A DNA stretch of 64,000 bases from Botryosphaeria dothidea (lineage: Eukaryota; Ascomycota; Dothideomycetes; Botryosphaeriales; Botryosphaeriaceae). Below are positions 30,192-42,625 of the stretch, piece by piece; position 1 is the first letter of the stretch, and the number at the start of each line of letters is the position of its first letter. The notes under the pieces are model-generated. The model searched no databases. It was not told the DNA's origin and worked only from the letters and a program-made list of their open reading frames with translations. The DNA is taken from contig WWBZ02000013.1 of the NCBI GenBank assembly GCA_011503125.2, positions 372,001-436,000 of the forward strand, read 5' to 3'. The translations under genes and the position numbers were made by a program.

Positions 30192-32774
30192 TTCTTATGG
30201 CTGCCAGGGTGCAGGTGCTCGTTGCAACGAGTGTTGACTGACTCGAGAGGCTGCGTCACGGCAGTGTTGGTAGAGCAAAGTGGATGGGAGAATCAGGCGC
30301 AGTCATCAACGGCGAGGCTGAAAGCGGGGCAGATAAACAATGAGGCAAGGCAAGTCCCAGTAACGGCGAGGCTTCAGCCTTGCAGTTAAGAGAGACAGAC
30401 TCTTGCTGCGAGAGTAAGAAATGATGCGCGGTGACCTCTTGATTTTGTGCAGAGTGATGAGAGGGGGAGGGCGACAGTCGTTCAGAAGAAAGCGAGCGGA
30501 GTTCGAAGTTCGCGGAGGTTCAGCCTTGCCGTCAGCAATAACCCTGTCACGGACAGCATGGGGGGTTATCGGGTTGCAATTTGTTTTGCGGCTGCTTGCC
30601 AAGCTCCAATTGCAGCCTCCAAATTCGATTTCGGAACGACCTGCATATTCCACATCTGCAACGCGACGTGATATACTGGCAGCAAAGCCTCCATGAAGAA
30701 TCTCGCTGGTTACACAGGCAACTCCCAGGTAAAAAATGCCTTCTTAAACGCCTGACTAGAGAGCTGGCCCTGGAACTGCCAGGCTGAGCTGTGTAAAATA
30801 TGTTTACTTACGTACCATTTGCACCCCATCCCCATACAGCCTGCTTTTAGCGCGAAGATTATTGGGCCTATGATTAGGAGCTGACAAGGGTATCATACAA
30901 TACGATAGGTCGGCTCCGTCTCAATATTTTCTTGTTGGCCTTCTACAGGACTCTGGGGCGTAGAAAAAGAAGTTCGTGCCATTCGTCGGCTGCATGAGGA
31001 TGGTGTGGGTGAAGATTAACGAGTCCAACGATTGCCAACAGATTTCATTCACAGAACCATACCTCGAAAATGCTGTCATCACTGCTTGAGATTATCAGAG
31101 ACATCCTACATTGCGGGCGCCCAGGTATTATGTACCTTTCGGCTGGAGAATAGCATCGTTCAAACATAATTCGCTAGGCCGCTCATCTATTCCTGACTCT
31201 GTGCCTGATCCGACACGAATCTGTGATTGTTCTGCAAGAGCTGGGTTTGCTAACCCTACAGATACATGCTGGTGATAGCTCAGGTACAATGCAAGCGTCT
31301 CAGCCTTCACTGTTCGGTAGTGTGGGCAGGAAGGGAGAAGGGCTGTTGTCATTTATTCTGGACGATGCAAGTCATTTCAGCCCGACAGGAAGCTCCTTGA
31401 ATGATCAGAAGCGACCCCAGTATCTATTTTTGGATGAGTTGGCTGAGCGCTGCCGCAATGACGTAGCCCTGGACCGGGACAAGCAATGGCAGCTCCGGGC
31501 GGAAGCCGACGACCGGAAGCGCCGATGCCAGCGCAGGCAAAACGACTTTCGACATCGACGAATGGCTGCAAACAATTCTTGTCCCTTTGGCCTGATCAGC
31601 CCCATAAGCGGAAAAGCCCGGTGATGAGGCTGAGCCGACCGGCGGCGGGCTTACTCCGGTCTGCCGTCGATTACCCGTTTAGGAAACCCGGCCTGTCATC
31701 GGCGCGGCCCCCAAATGGCCAACAGCTTAGCCACGGTGCCGGGCCCGCTAGACCCAGTAAAGTCACTGACGGTGTCATCCATCGCTCGAGACTATGGATT
31801 GCCGTCTGTCAGTCTTTGGCCTTGGGCTACCGAAGCGGGCATCGACGCGGCTAACTACTGGACTGCCGCACGTCATCGGGTGCCGAAAGCTTTGACACCG
31901 CTGGCGACTATCGGAAGCGACATCACAAAATGCTCTCCATAACGAGACTCCCGGATTCTTGGAGAATGCATCGACTACCTTACATGGTAAGGCCGATGTG
32001 CAGGGCTCAGAGAACATTTTACACGCTCCTATCCTGCCGTGTGTGGCTCCACCCGAAAATCCTTCGTGAGTTGTCTTGCACAGACCTTGGATTTGTGGGG
32101 TGACGTTGAGGCCCCCGGTAGGTCGTGGGCCATGAGCCATAGCGAGCCCTGTAACACAACAACGTCGAGAAGTGTGTATTCAGCAGAAAGGGAAAATATG
32201 AAGACGTTAAACCGTCCGCATAGGTCTACATAAGGCTGTGTAGTCAGTGTACATCAGGAGTACCATGGTCCGCATAGATGCAAGTCACACCTGGATTGAT
32301 GTGCTTTCCGCTCCGCCTCGTCTATACAGCCGATGCACGATAAAGCTGGATTGAAATTGCCCTGCTCCACGGATTGGCTCGTTTTTCCCCGGATTTCCTA
32401 AAAAAGGTTCGTGCTTACGGTGGTGGCTGCGAATGGCGCTGAAGCCTGCCTACACCGCAATGCGGCTGCGGTTGGTGGCTCAGCCCCCAAGAGGCTTACC
32501 AGTCTTAGCCAATGCGCACCTCACCCCACAACCAATGATCCAACTTCTATGCAGTGATCACTGCCTTGAGTGGAAGGGCGATCAGTGCTTGTCCAAGAGG
32601 CTGATCCAATATGCAGAATGTTATAAGTACGTTGTTCTCACCACAGCTGTACCTCACTTCTCCACACGTTTCCATCAGGACCCCCCCCAAGCGAGTTTAA
32701 AGGGCGATTGTGTTTAACCCAAAATCATAATATCTTTTTGCATTCAGCCTTATCTCCATCCGGGACCCTCCAGG
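30192..32774. other. 2.6-kb region between divergent NLR-like and peptidase genes
   Basis: It holds both promoters. The central part (31.2-31.9 kb) has several overlapping frames of 65-135 codons without recognisable domains. A C8 run occurs near 32682-32689, just upstream of a TTTAAAG word. No repeat or RNA gene was recognised. Confidence 0.45.
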
Positions 32775-35125
32775 ATGCTCACTCAAGGTGCTGTTGCTGC
32801 GGCGGTTCTTGCCGCTGCGGTCTCGGCCGCCCCAGCAAACAACACAACCACTGCGATACCTACGCCAGTGTCAGGGGATGCATGCACTACCATCAGCGCA
32901 AGTCTCCAAGCCGACCCCGAAGCAACGCTTTTCCCGGCCTCTGTCGGCTATGCATGCTTGAAGGCTGTACCAGTCGATGCTGAAGGCGATGGGCAGCTGG
33001 TCAAGCAAATTCAGGGCATCCTGCAGTGGCAGTCAACGCTGGCGTATCTGAGGGATCCCCCGCAAGGATACCCAAATCCATCTGTAGATATCCTCAGCGG
33101 CCTTGACGACATTTCAACGAAGCTGTCCGAAGGTGGCTACACGAGTGAATACGACGTCCAGAACGATATCCGCGTCTTGCTCAAGAAAGCGTGTAAGTGC
33201 ACACCGAAATCCAATTATTAGAAAGAGAGTAACTTACAAGAATTCAGATGACGGACACACGTACTATCTTTCAGATATTGCCAGCATCATCAACTTCGGA
33301 AAGTTCGATGAATACGCAGACTCTGTGGAGCTTGTGTCGCTCTCTTCCGATGGTGTTTCTTTGCCCAAGGTCTACGTGCTGAGTGAGTATTCCAACTGCC
33401 TTTAATGTCCTGCCCATACTGATAAATATTTCACCAGACGACGTCATCAGGGCACAGTTTGCGTCAAACTTCACTCCGTCGGCAGTGAAGACAATCAACA
33501 ACCAGTCCACCGTGGATTATCTCAACTGGCTCGCAGATCAAAATTACAACAGCCACGATGTCGACGGCAGGTACCAATCTATTTTCTGGGATCCCGCTTT
33601 GCAATCATACCAAGGAACAGGCTCAGGCTTCTTTCAAAACCCCTTCACCTACGAAGGTGACTCGACAATCTTCGGATTCGAGAATGGAACCACAGCCACC
33701 ATCACCCATGTCTCCGGAACGAAGGCCAACTTCACCGACGTAGACAGTGGTGAGGCCTTCTTCGAGAAGTTCTGCACCGGACCAACTTCGACATCAGACA
33801 CCCCAGAAGAGTCATCAACTCCCACTCCAGACCCCCTTCCGACCGCATACGGCTACCCCTACCCCGTCGCTAAGACCGACGATAACTCGGTCTCCGGTTA
33901 CTTCCTCAACGACACCGGCTATCAAGACGTCGCCGTCATCAGCACCGCCAACTTCCTGGCCGCCAACATCTCCCAATACCAATCCGTCGTCAGCGACGTC
34001 CTCGCCCAGGCCGTCGCCCAGAAGAAGAAGCACCTCATCGTCGACCTCCGCCGCAACGGCGGCGGCAGCGTCATCCTCGGCTTCGACCTCTTCAAGCAGC
34101 TCTTCCCCAGCATCGACCCCTGGGGCGCGTCGCGCATCCGCGCCACGCCCGCCTACGGCGCCATCGGCGACGTCATCACCGCCATCGCCGACGAGTACGA
34201 CCTAGCCAACAACGCCACCGCGATGGAAGCCCTCAGCGCATCCATCCAATCCACCAGCATCGACGACTTCTGGGCGCGCACCGCCGGCGTCGACGCCAAC
34301 GGCAACCCGTTCGCGTCGTGGGCGTCCCTCTTCGGCCCGCACGCGCTCGCCGGCGACAACTTCACCAGCCTCATCCGCAACAACTTCGCCGACCCGCTGG
34401 TCTACAGCGGCAACTTCTCCGTCAGCGGCTACCTCGCGCGCGCGGCGCTCCCGCCCCAGCCCTTCGCCGCCGAGAACATCGTCCTGCTGCAGGACGGCTA
34501 CTGCGCGTCGACCTGCGCCGTCTTCGCGGAGCTGATGAGGTCGCAGGGCGGCGTGCGGAGCGTCGTCGTCGGCGGCCGCCCGCAGGCCGGCCCCATGGTG
34601 GCCGTCGGCGGGACCAAGGGCGCGCAGACGCTCGCGTTCGACGTCATCGTGGCCGCGGCGAACGACTCGCGGAACCTGGCCGAGTCCGACGAGCAGCTGG
34701 CGCTGCTCGAGTCGACTGGTGTCGTGAGCCTGGCTGATAGCGAGACCGCGCTGAGTCGGACGGCGGTGGGACCGGAGGGGCTGCAGGGCTCGATCAACTA
34801 CAGGAATAACTACAGGAAGGGGGATGAGACGGATACACCGCTGCAGTTCGTCAAGGACTATGCGGACTGTCGTGTTTTCTATACCGCGCCGATGATGTTT
34901 GATCCGGTGCCGTTGTGGAATACGGTTTACGATTCTATGTGGCGCAATGGGTCTTGCGTTGCGGGCTCGACGGGCTATGGAAACTCGACCGTCAATGGGA
35001 CGCAGACGACGAGTGGTAGTGGAGCTACGCCGTCTGTGTACTCGAGCGCGGCGGTGTCAGGAGGGGTTGCTCAGGTTGGTGTTGCGGCGCTGGTGAGCTT
35101 GGTGACGATGATGGTGGTTATGTAA
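32775..35125 (+). CDS. Secreted, probably GPI-anchored S41 (tail-specific/CPAF-like) peptidase
   Basis: Three exons (32775-33192, 33248-33382, 33438-35125) give 746 residues; both introns are 55 nt. A signal peptide (MLTQGAVAAAVLAAAVSA) is followed by an N-terminal domain (residues about 30-280), a Thr/Pro-rich linker (SSTPTPDPLP) and the S41 domain. The latter shows HLIVDLRRNGGGSVILGFDL, then the nucleophile region LLQDGYCASTCAVFAELM, where the Ser is the likely nucleophile, and VVVGGRPQAGPM. Many NxS/T sites suit secretion. The Ser/Thr-rich end with a terminal hydrophobic stretch (VAALVSLVTMMVVM) suits a GPI anchor. Homologues occur as single wall or secreted proteases and, in ustiloxin/phomopsin loci, as ustP/phomP1-type enzymes. 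The start is the first ATG before the signal peptide. Confidence 0.87.
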
Positions 35126-38100
35126 ATATGGTTGGGTTGGAGCTGATGCTCCGCTGGTGGCGTGTATATACTGACGCACGGTTCTTCTTACGATCGCTAT
35201 GAAAGGAAAAAGGGTTTTGTTTAGTATTTTATCATTTCTGTCAGATACCTCAAAGAAGATACTTGAGTCATTCTAACATTTTTCTGGAAGTAGTTTTTGT
35301 TCTTGCGAGTTCATATAAAGCCTACCTAACTTAATTTACTATAAACTGAAAAGAAAATAACGTGAATTGTTGTTGAGAATCGGAGCATTGATCCAAGTCA
35401 ATCTTTCGTTAAGAATGCAAAATACCACTACCTTCAGATGATCTCCTTGACTTTATGTATCCATACTCTTAAATACTCATACGTCACTTCAGCATTCTTC
35501 TCCGATACTTTTCTATATCTGACATCATCAAATATAAACCACTGATTTGACTACGCTTTCCTTTGACCCTATCGTATAAGAGAGCCCGCAGAAATCTTTT
35601 TGTACCTAATAATGCAATGGGGGAGATTAATTCAAGATAGGGACATGGTGTAGTCAAATTAAGGAAAGTGCAGTTGAATTAGCAGACACCTGGTCAAACC
35701 ATCACCCACCACGCTCTATCAGGAATAGCCATGAAGTCGTACCTCTTACAAAGCGGCAACCCAGCTAGCGGCTGTTGCGAACGATTTCAGAAAGTGTGAC
35801 TTTATGGAGATCCGGGCATTCGTCCGGATGGCTTTGTCATAAGGAAAGTAAGATTGATTCTTCCGGTGAATGTTTTCACCGCTCTCGAAGTCACATTACA
35901 CAATGCAGTTGGCGTTGACTATCCAGCCAGCCTCATAAGTCCGCCAGTGTGTCAGAAAAAACCAGCACTGTATATGAAAATGTACATTAGCGCTGCTGCG
36001 GAGGGATGCAGTAGTCATCCGGACGTGATTATCTTGTATTTCTAACCGAAAGGCTACCTGGATGACTGCTTCCACTTCTCACGTAGTCATGTTGTTGGCG
36101 CTGACGATCTAGGCAGCATCATCACCTGAAAAACTAGCTAAAGGTCATTTTGTCTAGTCAAAGCAGTCATCCCGATGTAAGTGCAGTGCATTCCGGGGGA
36201 ACAATCTATCCAGATGACTGCTCAAACCCCCACGAAGTCATACTATTGAAAGCCACTGGCGCTTACCCGTCCACCGAAGCACCGCCTCTGCATGTCCAGC
36301 AAGGCTCATCACCCAGCCGACCGGTCAGATCTCATGTGGTGTACATAAGAAAAGGAGCGTGGCGCTGCTTATAGTCGAAGCAGCCATCGGCATGTAAGTA
36401 TAATATTGTATGTCTCGGCCAAAAAGTCATGGAGATGACAGCTTCGACTGCCCGTAGCAGTCATCCAATGATGCTGAATGCCATCAGCGCTACCCGCTGG
36501 CCGCAGCAGCCCCGCTGTACAGTCCAGCCAGCCGCATCAGCACGCCCAGCCATGCGTTGTACAGAAAAGGGACGGTGGCGCACCCGTCTTAGGTGAGAAC
36601 CCAACACCGCCTTCCAATACGAAGGCATCCCCACAGAAGGAACAAAAGACCCCACGATCTCACCTGGCACACAAAAAATCCCCGAAATCCTGCATGCGCC
36701 ACCACTCCTGCATGGTGGCACTCAGCAGTGACAGGTCAGCAAATAGTAGCGGTCAGCGGCCAGAAAAGTCAAATGTCGTGGATAGAGTGGGCGCAACGAG
36801 TCGTGCTCGCCCCCTCGTCGAAATTGAGCGTCGGCTCAGGCCGAGCATCCAGATCTATTGAGGCGACGTCTGCTGAAACCTGTCGACTGTGGCTTGTACG
36901 TGCTGCGATACGTACGGTAGAGCTGTGTGAGAGAGTGACATGTCGTACAGGTTCAGTGCGTGCCTGAGAACGGCCCCCGCCAGAGGCTGAAATAGCCGCC
37001 GCATTTTGCGACGTTCTCACTTGGACGCGGACGCGGTGGCCGTGCGTCGACTATTTTCTTCTATTCCAGCGCGCGCACATGCCCCCGAGCTGTTTCACAA
37101 GTAGGCGATATGCTGAGAGAGGGAGTAATAGCATTTGCTTGCGTGGAGTCCCTCCGGCCCTGCGCCGCGGTCGGTGTGTTGCGAATTGCGAGTCAATCAG
37201 GTGCGCGCAGTTGAGTCTGAATAATGATGCAAGGAGCGGGCGCTCATGCCGAACAGCTCACACGCCTTTCCCTCGCGTGCGCGTGTTAGCTGACAGGCCC
37301 GCGCGCGCTGCTGCTCTGCTTCCTCGGCCGACGAGAGCGCAGTGTTGGAGCGCATTGCTGCCGTGTCCCGTGCCGTTCTCCACTCCTGCCCTACGGGATA
37401 TTTTTTGACAGCAGTCTGCTGCGGCGCGCGCTCATGCGCTGGCAGCAGGCAGCAAGCAGACAGACCGCCTGTCCCCGGGGCTGGGTCGGGTCAATGCCCA
37501 TTACGTGCCAGCCCGTTTCGGGTTGTCGTGCTTCTAGAAGCTTGAGGCGGCCGATGGCACTTGTCCCCTTTGACACCGCACGCTGCCCCCTGGCACCGTC
37601 GCGCCGCTTGCTCCGTTCGTTCCCCATCAAAATCGACGGTCCGGTCTGATCATGCCGGGGGAGCAGCGGCGGGCTGGCCGCAGCGCACCGTAGGGCAGAG
37701 AGGCCGCGCTCAGTCCTCCTGCACAGGGCAAAGTTGCGGCCGTTGCGCGCCCTCCTCTTCCTCTTGTTCGCGTGCGCATGAAGATTGCGGGTGCATCTTG
37801 ATCGGGCTGGCGAAAAAAACGGGGTCAGCCCTTGTCGCGGAATCTTGTCTCTGCGACCTCGTACCCGTGGCGGCCGGGAATGCCCTCCAATGCCCCGCCC
37901 CACCTGCCCTAAGAGTTCGGTCGGGCAATCTTTGCCCATCACTTTCCTGGTCGGCATTTGATCCGCTGCCCGCCCGCTCGTGTTTTGCGATCGTTCATGC
38001 TCGCTCGATCACACTCTCACATTGTCGGTCGGTCGGCCGGCCGGGAAAAGTCATGTTCTGCAGTTCTCAAACACTCCTGAGTCCTGTGCGCTCTCTCTCT

Positions 38101-39166
38101 CGCGCACCCACATTAATTTTTTTTTCCTTTCCCTTGTGCCGCTCATCAGCGCTGCTCAGGAATTCTGGACCAGTCGACGCTAGTCAGGTGTACCGCTCTT
38201 CGGTGGAGGAACATGTTTCGCCGGCCTGGTGGGCGAGACGAACAAGACCGTGACTAAGGAATTCCCGGGCGGAGCGCCCGCCGCTGGTGGCTAGTGCAGG
38301 GGGCGTGTCTGCTGGTGGTGTTCACTGATCGGTTGATCTATTCGTAGAAAACCGCAGTCCGCATCTCACACCATCCGTCATACGCGCCTTCCCGTCACCG
38401 CAGACTAATTTCCACCGGACTCTCCGTTGGCCATGTGCGCCCTATCGATGGGAGCACACTTCCGCGCGTCTCACGTTGCCGAAGAGGCGCTGTTCCTGCG
38501 TGAGCGCGCGCGCCACCAACCCACAGCTAAGCACCGAAGGATGGCTGAGAAGAGAGCCAAGACGCGGCCGTCAGCCGCAGCCCGTTCGGATCGTCGGAAC
38601 GTTCCTTGTCGCTGGCTGCGCCGCTGCAGCTGCAGTGCTCAGGGGCTTTTGCGCGGAGGAAGAAACATCACATTATTGGTGCGAGATAGAGGATGTTGGA
38701 GAGACAGTGGTGTGCGACACAAAACATTAATTATTCCCCCTTTTCTTTGATCCGCCTTGGACATCGGAAACGACTGTAGAGCGAAAGCAAGAAGTGCAAT
38801 TTCTATCTGTCCGTACTATGTGGAATATATCAAAAAAAAAAAAAAAAGAAACCCATGAGTCTAAAAAACATGTCGAGAAGGTGACCGCGTAAAACACATG
38901 ACGAAGTTGACGCGCAAGAGTGGTTGTGGGAGTTTCGATGCCCATTAGCTAAACCTTGCACATTACGATATCCTTGCACGGCGGCACCGCAGGGGTGCCG
39001 ATAAGAGCTGAATCCCTCCTTTTCCGGCCTTTAGCTTTATTGCTTGGCACGTGGTGACGACGGTTGCACATTGCGTGCAGACAATTAAACAGAAAAAGCT
39101 TGTCCTGATAAGGGCCGTCGTCTCTGCCGCCTCATCCCTGCACGTCCGACGTTGCACGGCAGCCGC
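35126..39166. other. 4-kb region without a recognised gene
   Basis: Apart from the diverged tandem repeat at 35.8-36.6 kb, the stretch shows only short overlapping frames. The part from 37 to 38.7 kb is GC-rich with pyrimidine tracts (for example near 38080-38120), and an A15 run lies at about 38834. It may be regulatory or hold a non-coding transcript; nothing supports a protein. Confidence 0.45.
35790..36600. repeat. Diverged tandem repeat, unit about 217 bp, roughly four copies
   Basis: Units start near 35790, 36008, 36163 and 36380. Shared words are GCAGTCATCCCGATGTAAGT (36163) against GCAGCCATCGGCATGTAAGT (36380) and GCAGTAGTCATCCGGACGTG (36008). In the second half are CCAGCCAGCCTCAT (35922), CCAGCAAGGCTCATC (36295) and CCAGCCAGCCGCATC (36523). 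The second unit lacks about 60 bases. Copies are too diverged to be recent. Confidence 0.65.
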
Positions 39167-39958
39167 TTAGAAGAGAGCGGCGAGGAGACCGCCCGCCATG
39201 AGGAGGGCGTCGATGCCGAACGCGCTGGCGGCGCCGGTGGACTGAGCGGCCGAAGGGGTCGGCGAGCCCGACGCGGAGGCAGAGGCAGCAGAGCCGGAGG
39301 CGGACGCGGCAGAGCCGGACGCAGAGGCAGACGAGGACGCGGACGAGCCGCTGCGGCTGGCCGAGGCGGAGGCAGAGGAGGCGGCCGACGAAGCGGCGGC
39401 GGTGGCAGAAGCCGAGGCGGAGCTGGCGGAGGAGCGCGACGAGGCAGAAGAAGAGCTAGAGGCCGAGGCCGACGAGGAGTCGGCGGTGGTGGTGGCGTCG
39501 GCGGTCGCGGAGGCGGGCTTGTCGGACTTGGTGCTGCTGGTCTCGTCGGCGTAGTTGTCGCCGCAGTTGGCGCTGAAGTAGTCGTTCTGGTAGACCCAGT
39601 TGCTGCAGTAGTTCTCCTTGTAGCTGGAGTAGCAGCTGTAGATATCACATGACGTCAGTTGATGTGGTCCGGAGATGGTGTTGAGTGGATGGTGGAACGT
39701 ACGCAGACTGGTGGGCCAGGACGGAGCACGAGCAGGAGGTGACGGCACCGGTGGTGCAGACGTTCATGGAGCCCTGGACCTGGCCGCAGGACTGGAAGAG
39801 ACTGTTCATCAACAGGTCAGTGGAGTGTTCCAATATTGGGAGAGCGCACAGGTCAACACTCACGAAGAAGCAGCGCCATTCTGCGGGCAGTCCTGAGCGG
39901 CACCGACGCTGATGAGGGCGGAGAGGGCAAGGCCCGAGAGGATGGTCTTGGAGAACAT
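39167..39958 (-). CDS. Small Cys-rich, Ser/Ala-rich GPI-anchored cell-surface protein
   Basis: Three exons (39958-39864, 39801-39703, 39635-39167) give 220 residues. The signal peptide is MFSKTILSGLALSALISVGA, then AQDC. The following 80 residues carry eight or more cysteines (DCPQNG, FQSCGQ, NVCTTG, SCSCSV, ACYSSYKENYC, NCGDNY), presumably disulfide-bonded. About 100 residues of Ser/Ala/Gly with little else follow, suited to O-mannosylation, and the C-terminus ends in a hydrophobic GPI signal (FGIDALLMAGGLLAALF). The Cys pattern is reminiscent of CFEM and related wall domains but does not clearly match one. Introns are 62 and 67 nt. It is divergent from the HsbA-like gene, so the two may share a promoter. 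Confidence 0.85.
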
Positions 39959-40853
39959 TTTTGATATTGTGGGAAAACACTTAAAGAGTGTGTTTTGTTG
40001 CTGTAAGTGATTGAGGGCGTAGAGTTGAACGAGCGGACTACGCTTTTGCAGAGAGGAAACCACGGTACAGACGAAACGTGAAGAAATTGCCTTGACCCAG
40101 AAGAGGGCGAGCGCTGCGGGTCATGGCTTTAAAGCTGAGATTGCTGCCATGCTCGTATTGTCTTCGGCCCCGGAGCCAGCCGTAGGGCTGCGACGGCACA
40201 ACCGCCTATCGCGCGCTCTGTAACATTTCGCCTCGTATTATGTCATTGCCAGCTGGCGTCGAAAAAAAAGATGGATACAATACGAAGGGCGGCCGGTGCG
40301 AGAGCGAAGCACGGGTGGAGGAGGTCGCAGCTGGCCCGTCCGTAGGGCGCCAACGGCCAAGACTTAAAAAGGGGTAGCTCGCTACGCCGTGGAGCTTAAA
40401 ATAGTCCAAGCCGACGTTCAATTGGAGACAGCTGCCGGGCATCTGCAGGTACATCACCCCATGAAGGCAGTCCTGGCGCCGCTGCTGGGTTATTTAGCTC
40501 TGTTATCTGAACGCCGCAGATCCACCCCCGGCCAGCCCGCGTCCCGTTGCGGCTTAGTCCGCACCCAAACCGGTCGCAATTAATTCTACTTGCGAGCGAG
40601 CCAAACATGCGGCGCGGGCTCAGGGCGCCGGACAGGCACATTCAGGGCGCAAGGCAATCCTCATATTTGAATGTTTCTCCCCCGCGACTGGGGCGTCAAA
40701 CCATCACCCGCAAGTTCCCGTTCGTTGTAGCCAGTCACTCGTTATCGCTGTGCTCTCGTGTCACTCCTTTTTCGGCCCCAAGCAAACCGCCTCGTTCTCT
40801 ACACTCGTTCTCTAAACCCGTTTGAAACTAGTAATCCTTCCTTATCAGCAAAA
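39959..40853. promoter_or_regulatory. Divergent promoter region of two cell-surface protein genes
   Basis: The 895 bases lie between starts pointing outwards. The stretch before 40854 is rich in CTC/TTC words (CACTCGTTCTCTACACTCG), a usual pyrimidine leader of highly expressed fungal genes. No specific operator is recognised. Confidence 0.45.
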
Positions 40854-41789
40854 ATGAAGTACGCTGCGTCTATCATCTCTGCTTTCGGCCTGCTCGGCGG
40901 TGTTGCCTTCGCCACGATGAGCCCTGCCAACCTGCAGGACACGGCCAACTCGCTCGCCCGCCAGGCTTTCGACGTCAAAGATCTAGTGCTGCAGATCAAC
41001 ACCAGCAAGAACTCCGGCCCGATGCAGGTATGTCTTGAGGAAGCGGTGTTTGGGTATCCACTCTCTCGAGACTTTGGCTGACCATGTGGGGCTCTCTGCC
41101 CGCCCGCCTTCCAGGATGTCTTCGAGGAGATGGACGATCTGTACGACACCGTGCTGGCCAACATCCAGCTGGTCGTTGGCTCGGCCGCCCTCACCGAGGA
41201 GAGCCAGGACGTCCAGCTCGTGTACGAGGCTTACTCCTACGTAAGTGGTATCCCGTATACCCATCCTTCCTTCCATCCGGCCACATCCGGACGTCCCCCG
41301 TGTGCCGTCCCCATCGGGACTCTATGCCACTCACCTCTCCCAACGTGCCCACTTCATAAGGCCGGGCCGTGTCGCTCCCAATTACAATGCCAGAAAGACT
41401 AATTGCCCCTTTTGCCGTGACCACAGCTCGTGCAGGGCATGTTTGAACTGATGGACGCGCTCTCCACCGCCGCCGAGACGTTCGTGAGCCTCGACGACCA
41501 GAACGAGTTCCGCGTGCCTGCCTCGATCCGCGAGGTCGGCGGTGTCGTCGACGCGTGGATGTTCAACATGATCAGCCTGTTCCCGTCGAACAGCTCCTAC
41601 GCCGACCAGTCCGCCAACCAGAAGAACCAGGTCGACTCGCACTTCCGCCGCTCCATCGCCGCCTACCACCTGGCGACCGCCAAGACGGCGTCCCCCTATG
41701 GCAACATCACCAGCATCGTCTCGTTGGACGCGCTCAAGATTGGCAGTGATGATGCCTCCTCTTCGTCTGACAGCAGCTCCTCCAACTAA
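40854..41789 (+). CDS. HsbA-like / cell-wall galactomannoprotein family protein
   Basis: Three exons (40854-41027, 41115-41240, 41427-41789) give 220 residues. A signal peptide (MKYAASIISAFGLLGGVAFA) leads into the hydrophobic-surface-binding domain: the helix-forming segments DLVLQINTSKNSGPMQDVF, LYDTVLANIQLVVGSAALTE and LVQGMFELMDALS match the family. A short Ser/Asp-rich tail (DDASSSSDSSSSN) ends the protein without a GPI signal. Members are secreted, coat hydrophobic surfaces or sit in the wall. Introns are 87 and 186 nt, the latter long for this window. The context of the start (CAAAATG) is good. It is convergent with the amylase gene. Confidence 0.83.
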
Positions 41790-42625
41790 GGCGGCGCTTG
41801 CCGCGACTAATTTCCTTCTCTTTCGACTGCTGAGCTGGCCGTCTTGAGCGCTGACGTGAGACGCCAAAGGGTGTTGGTGGCTTGACTTGTCGGTGTGAGG
41901 CTTTGTGGGGATGTGCAGTGGCGACCAAAGTAGCAAAGCAAGCAGCTCATGTAATCGTTTACCTGTATTATTCCTTCGCGCACGCAATTTTGTTTTTCTA
42001 GCGCGTCTTTTCGGCAGCGACAGCTTCCGGGGGAAAATTTGTCCCAGGTCGTGTGTTTGGTGATCATAGGCCTCGTTGGCGGGTAAATGAAGTTTGTTGC
42101 AACGGAATAGAAAGAGACCATCTGTTGCCGAGCAGCCCTCGTCCGAAATCTGTGAATCTCCTTTCCTCATGCAGCGTGTCCTCTTGCCGCATGCAGGCGC
42201 GCATCTTTGCCCGTTCGCATGATTCGGGTCGTTTGGCACAGCGTGTTCCCCGGCGTCGGTTGACTCGCGTCGCGCGCCCGTGGGGAAACGCGCGCTGTCA
42301 CTCCAATCACGCACCCCCGAATCTCCCAATGGCTCGTATGCGAATTATTGAATTTGTGGGTATATCTTAAGAAGGCGCTGGTGAAGATCGCGGATGTAAC
42401 AACATATGAAGTGTTTCTGACCCGACGCTCGTGTGACTCTTGAAGGGCAAAAATTTACAACGAAGGCGTGAAAAAAAAGAATGCCATGCCGTGCTTTGCT
42501 TTGCAAGAAAAAAAAAAAAATGGCCCACCGCATCCCTGATATGATTCCCCCACCCTAACGCCGGTCTCCGATGCAATCTTGCGCTCCCGCCGAATGCTCT
42601 CATTACGTGTGGTGGATGAATTTTT
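41790..42625. other. Intergenic region between convergent wall-protein and amylase genes
   Basis: It holds two 3' flanks. A runs occur near 42471-42478 and 42510-42520. No gene or repeat was recognised. Confidence 0.45.

Noticed and set aside
31223..31854. Overlapping 133- and 122-codon frames in the gap before the peptidase
   Set aside because: Composition typical of chance frames; no start context, intron or domain support.
37391..38253. Frames of 188 and 230 codons in the GC-rich 37-38 kb stretch
   Set aside because: Overlap each other on opposite strands with Arg/Ser/Pro-rich content and no motif.
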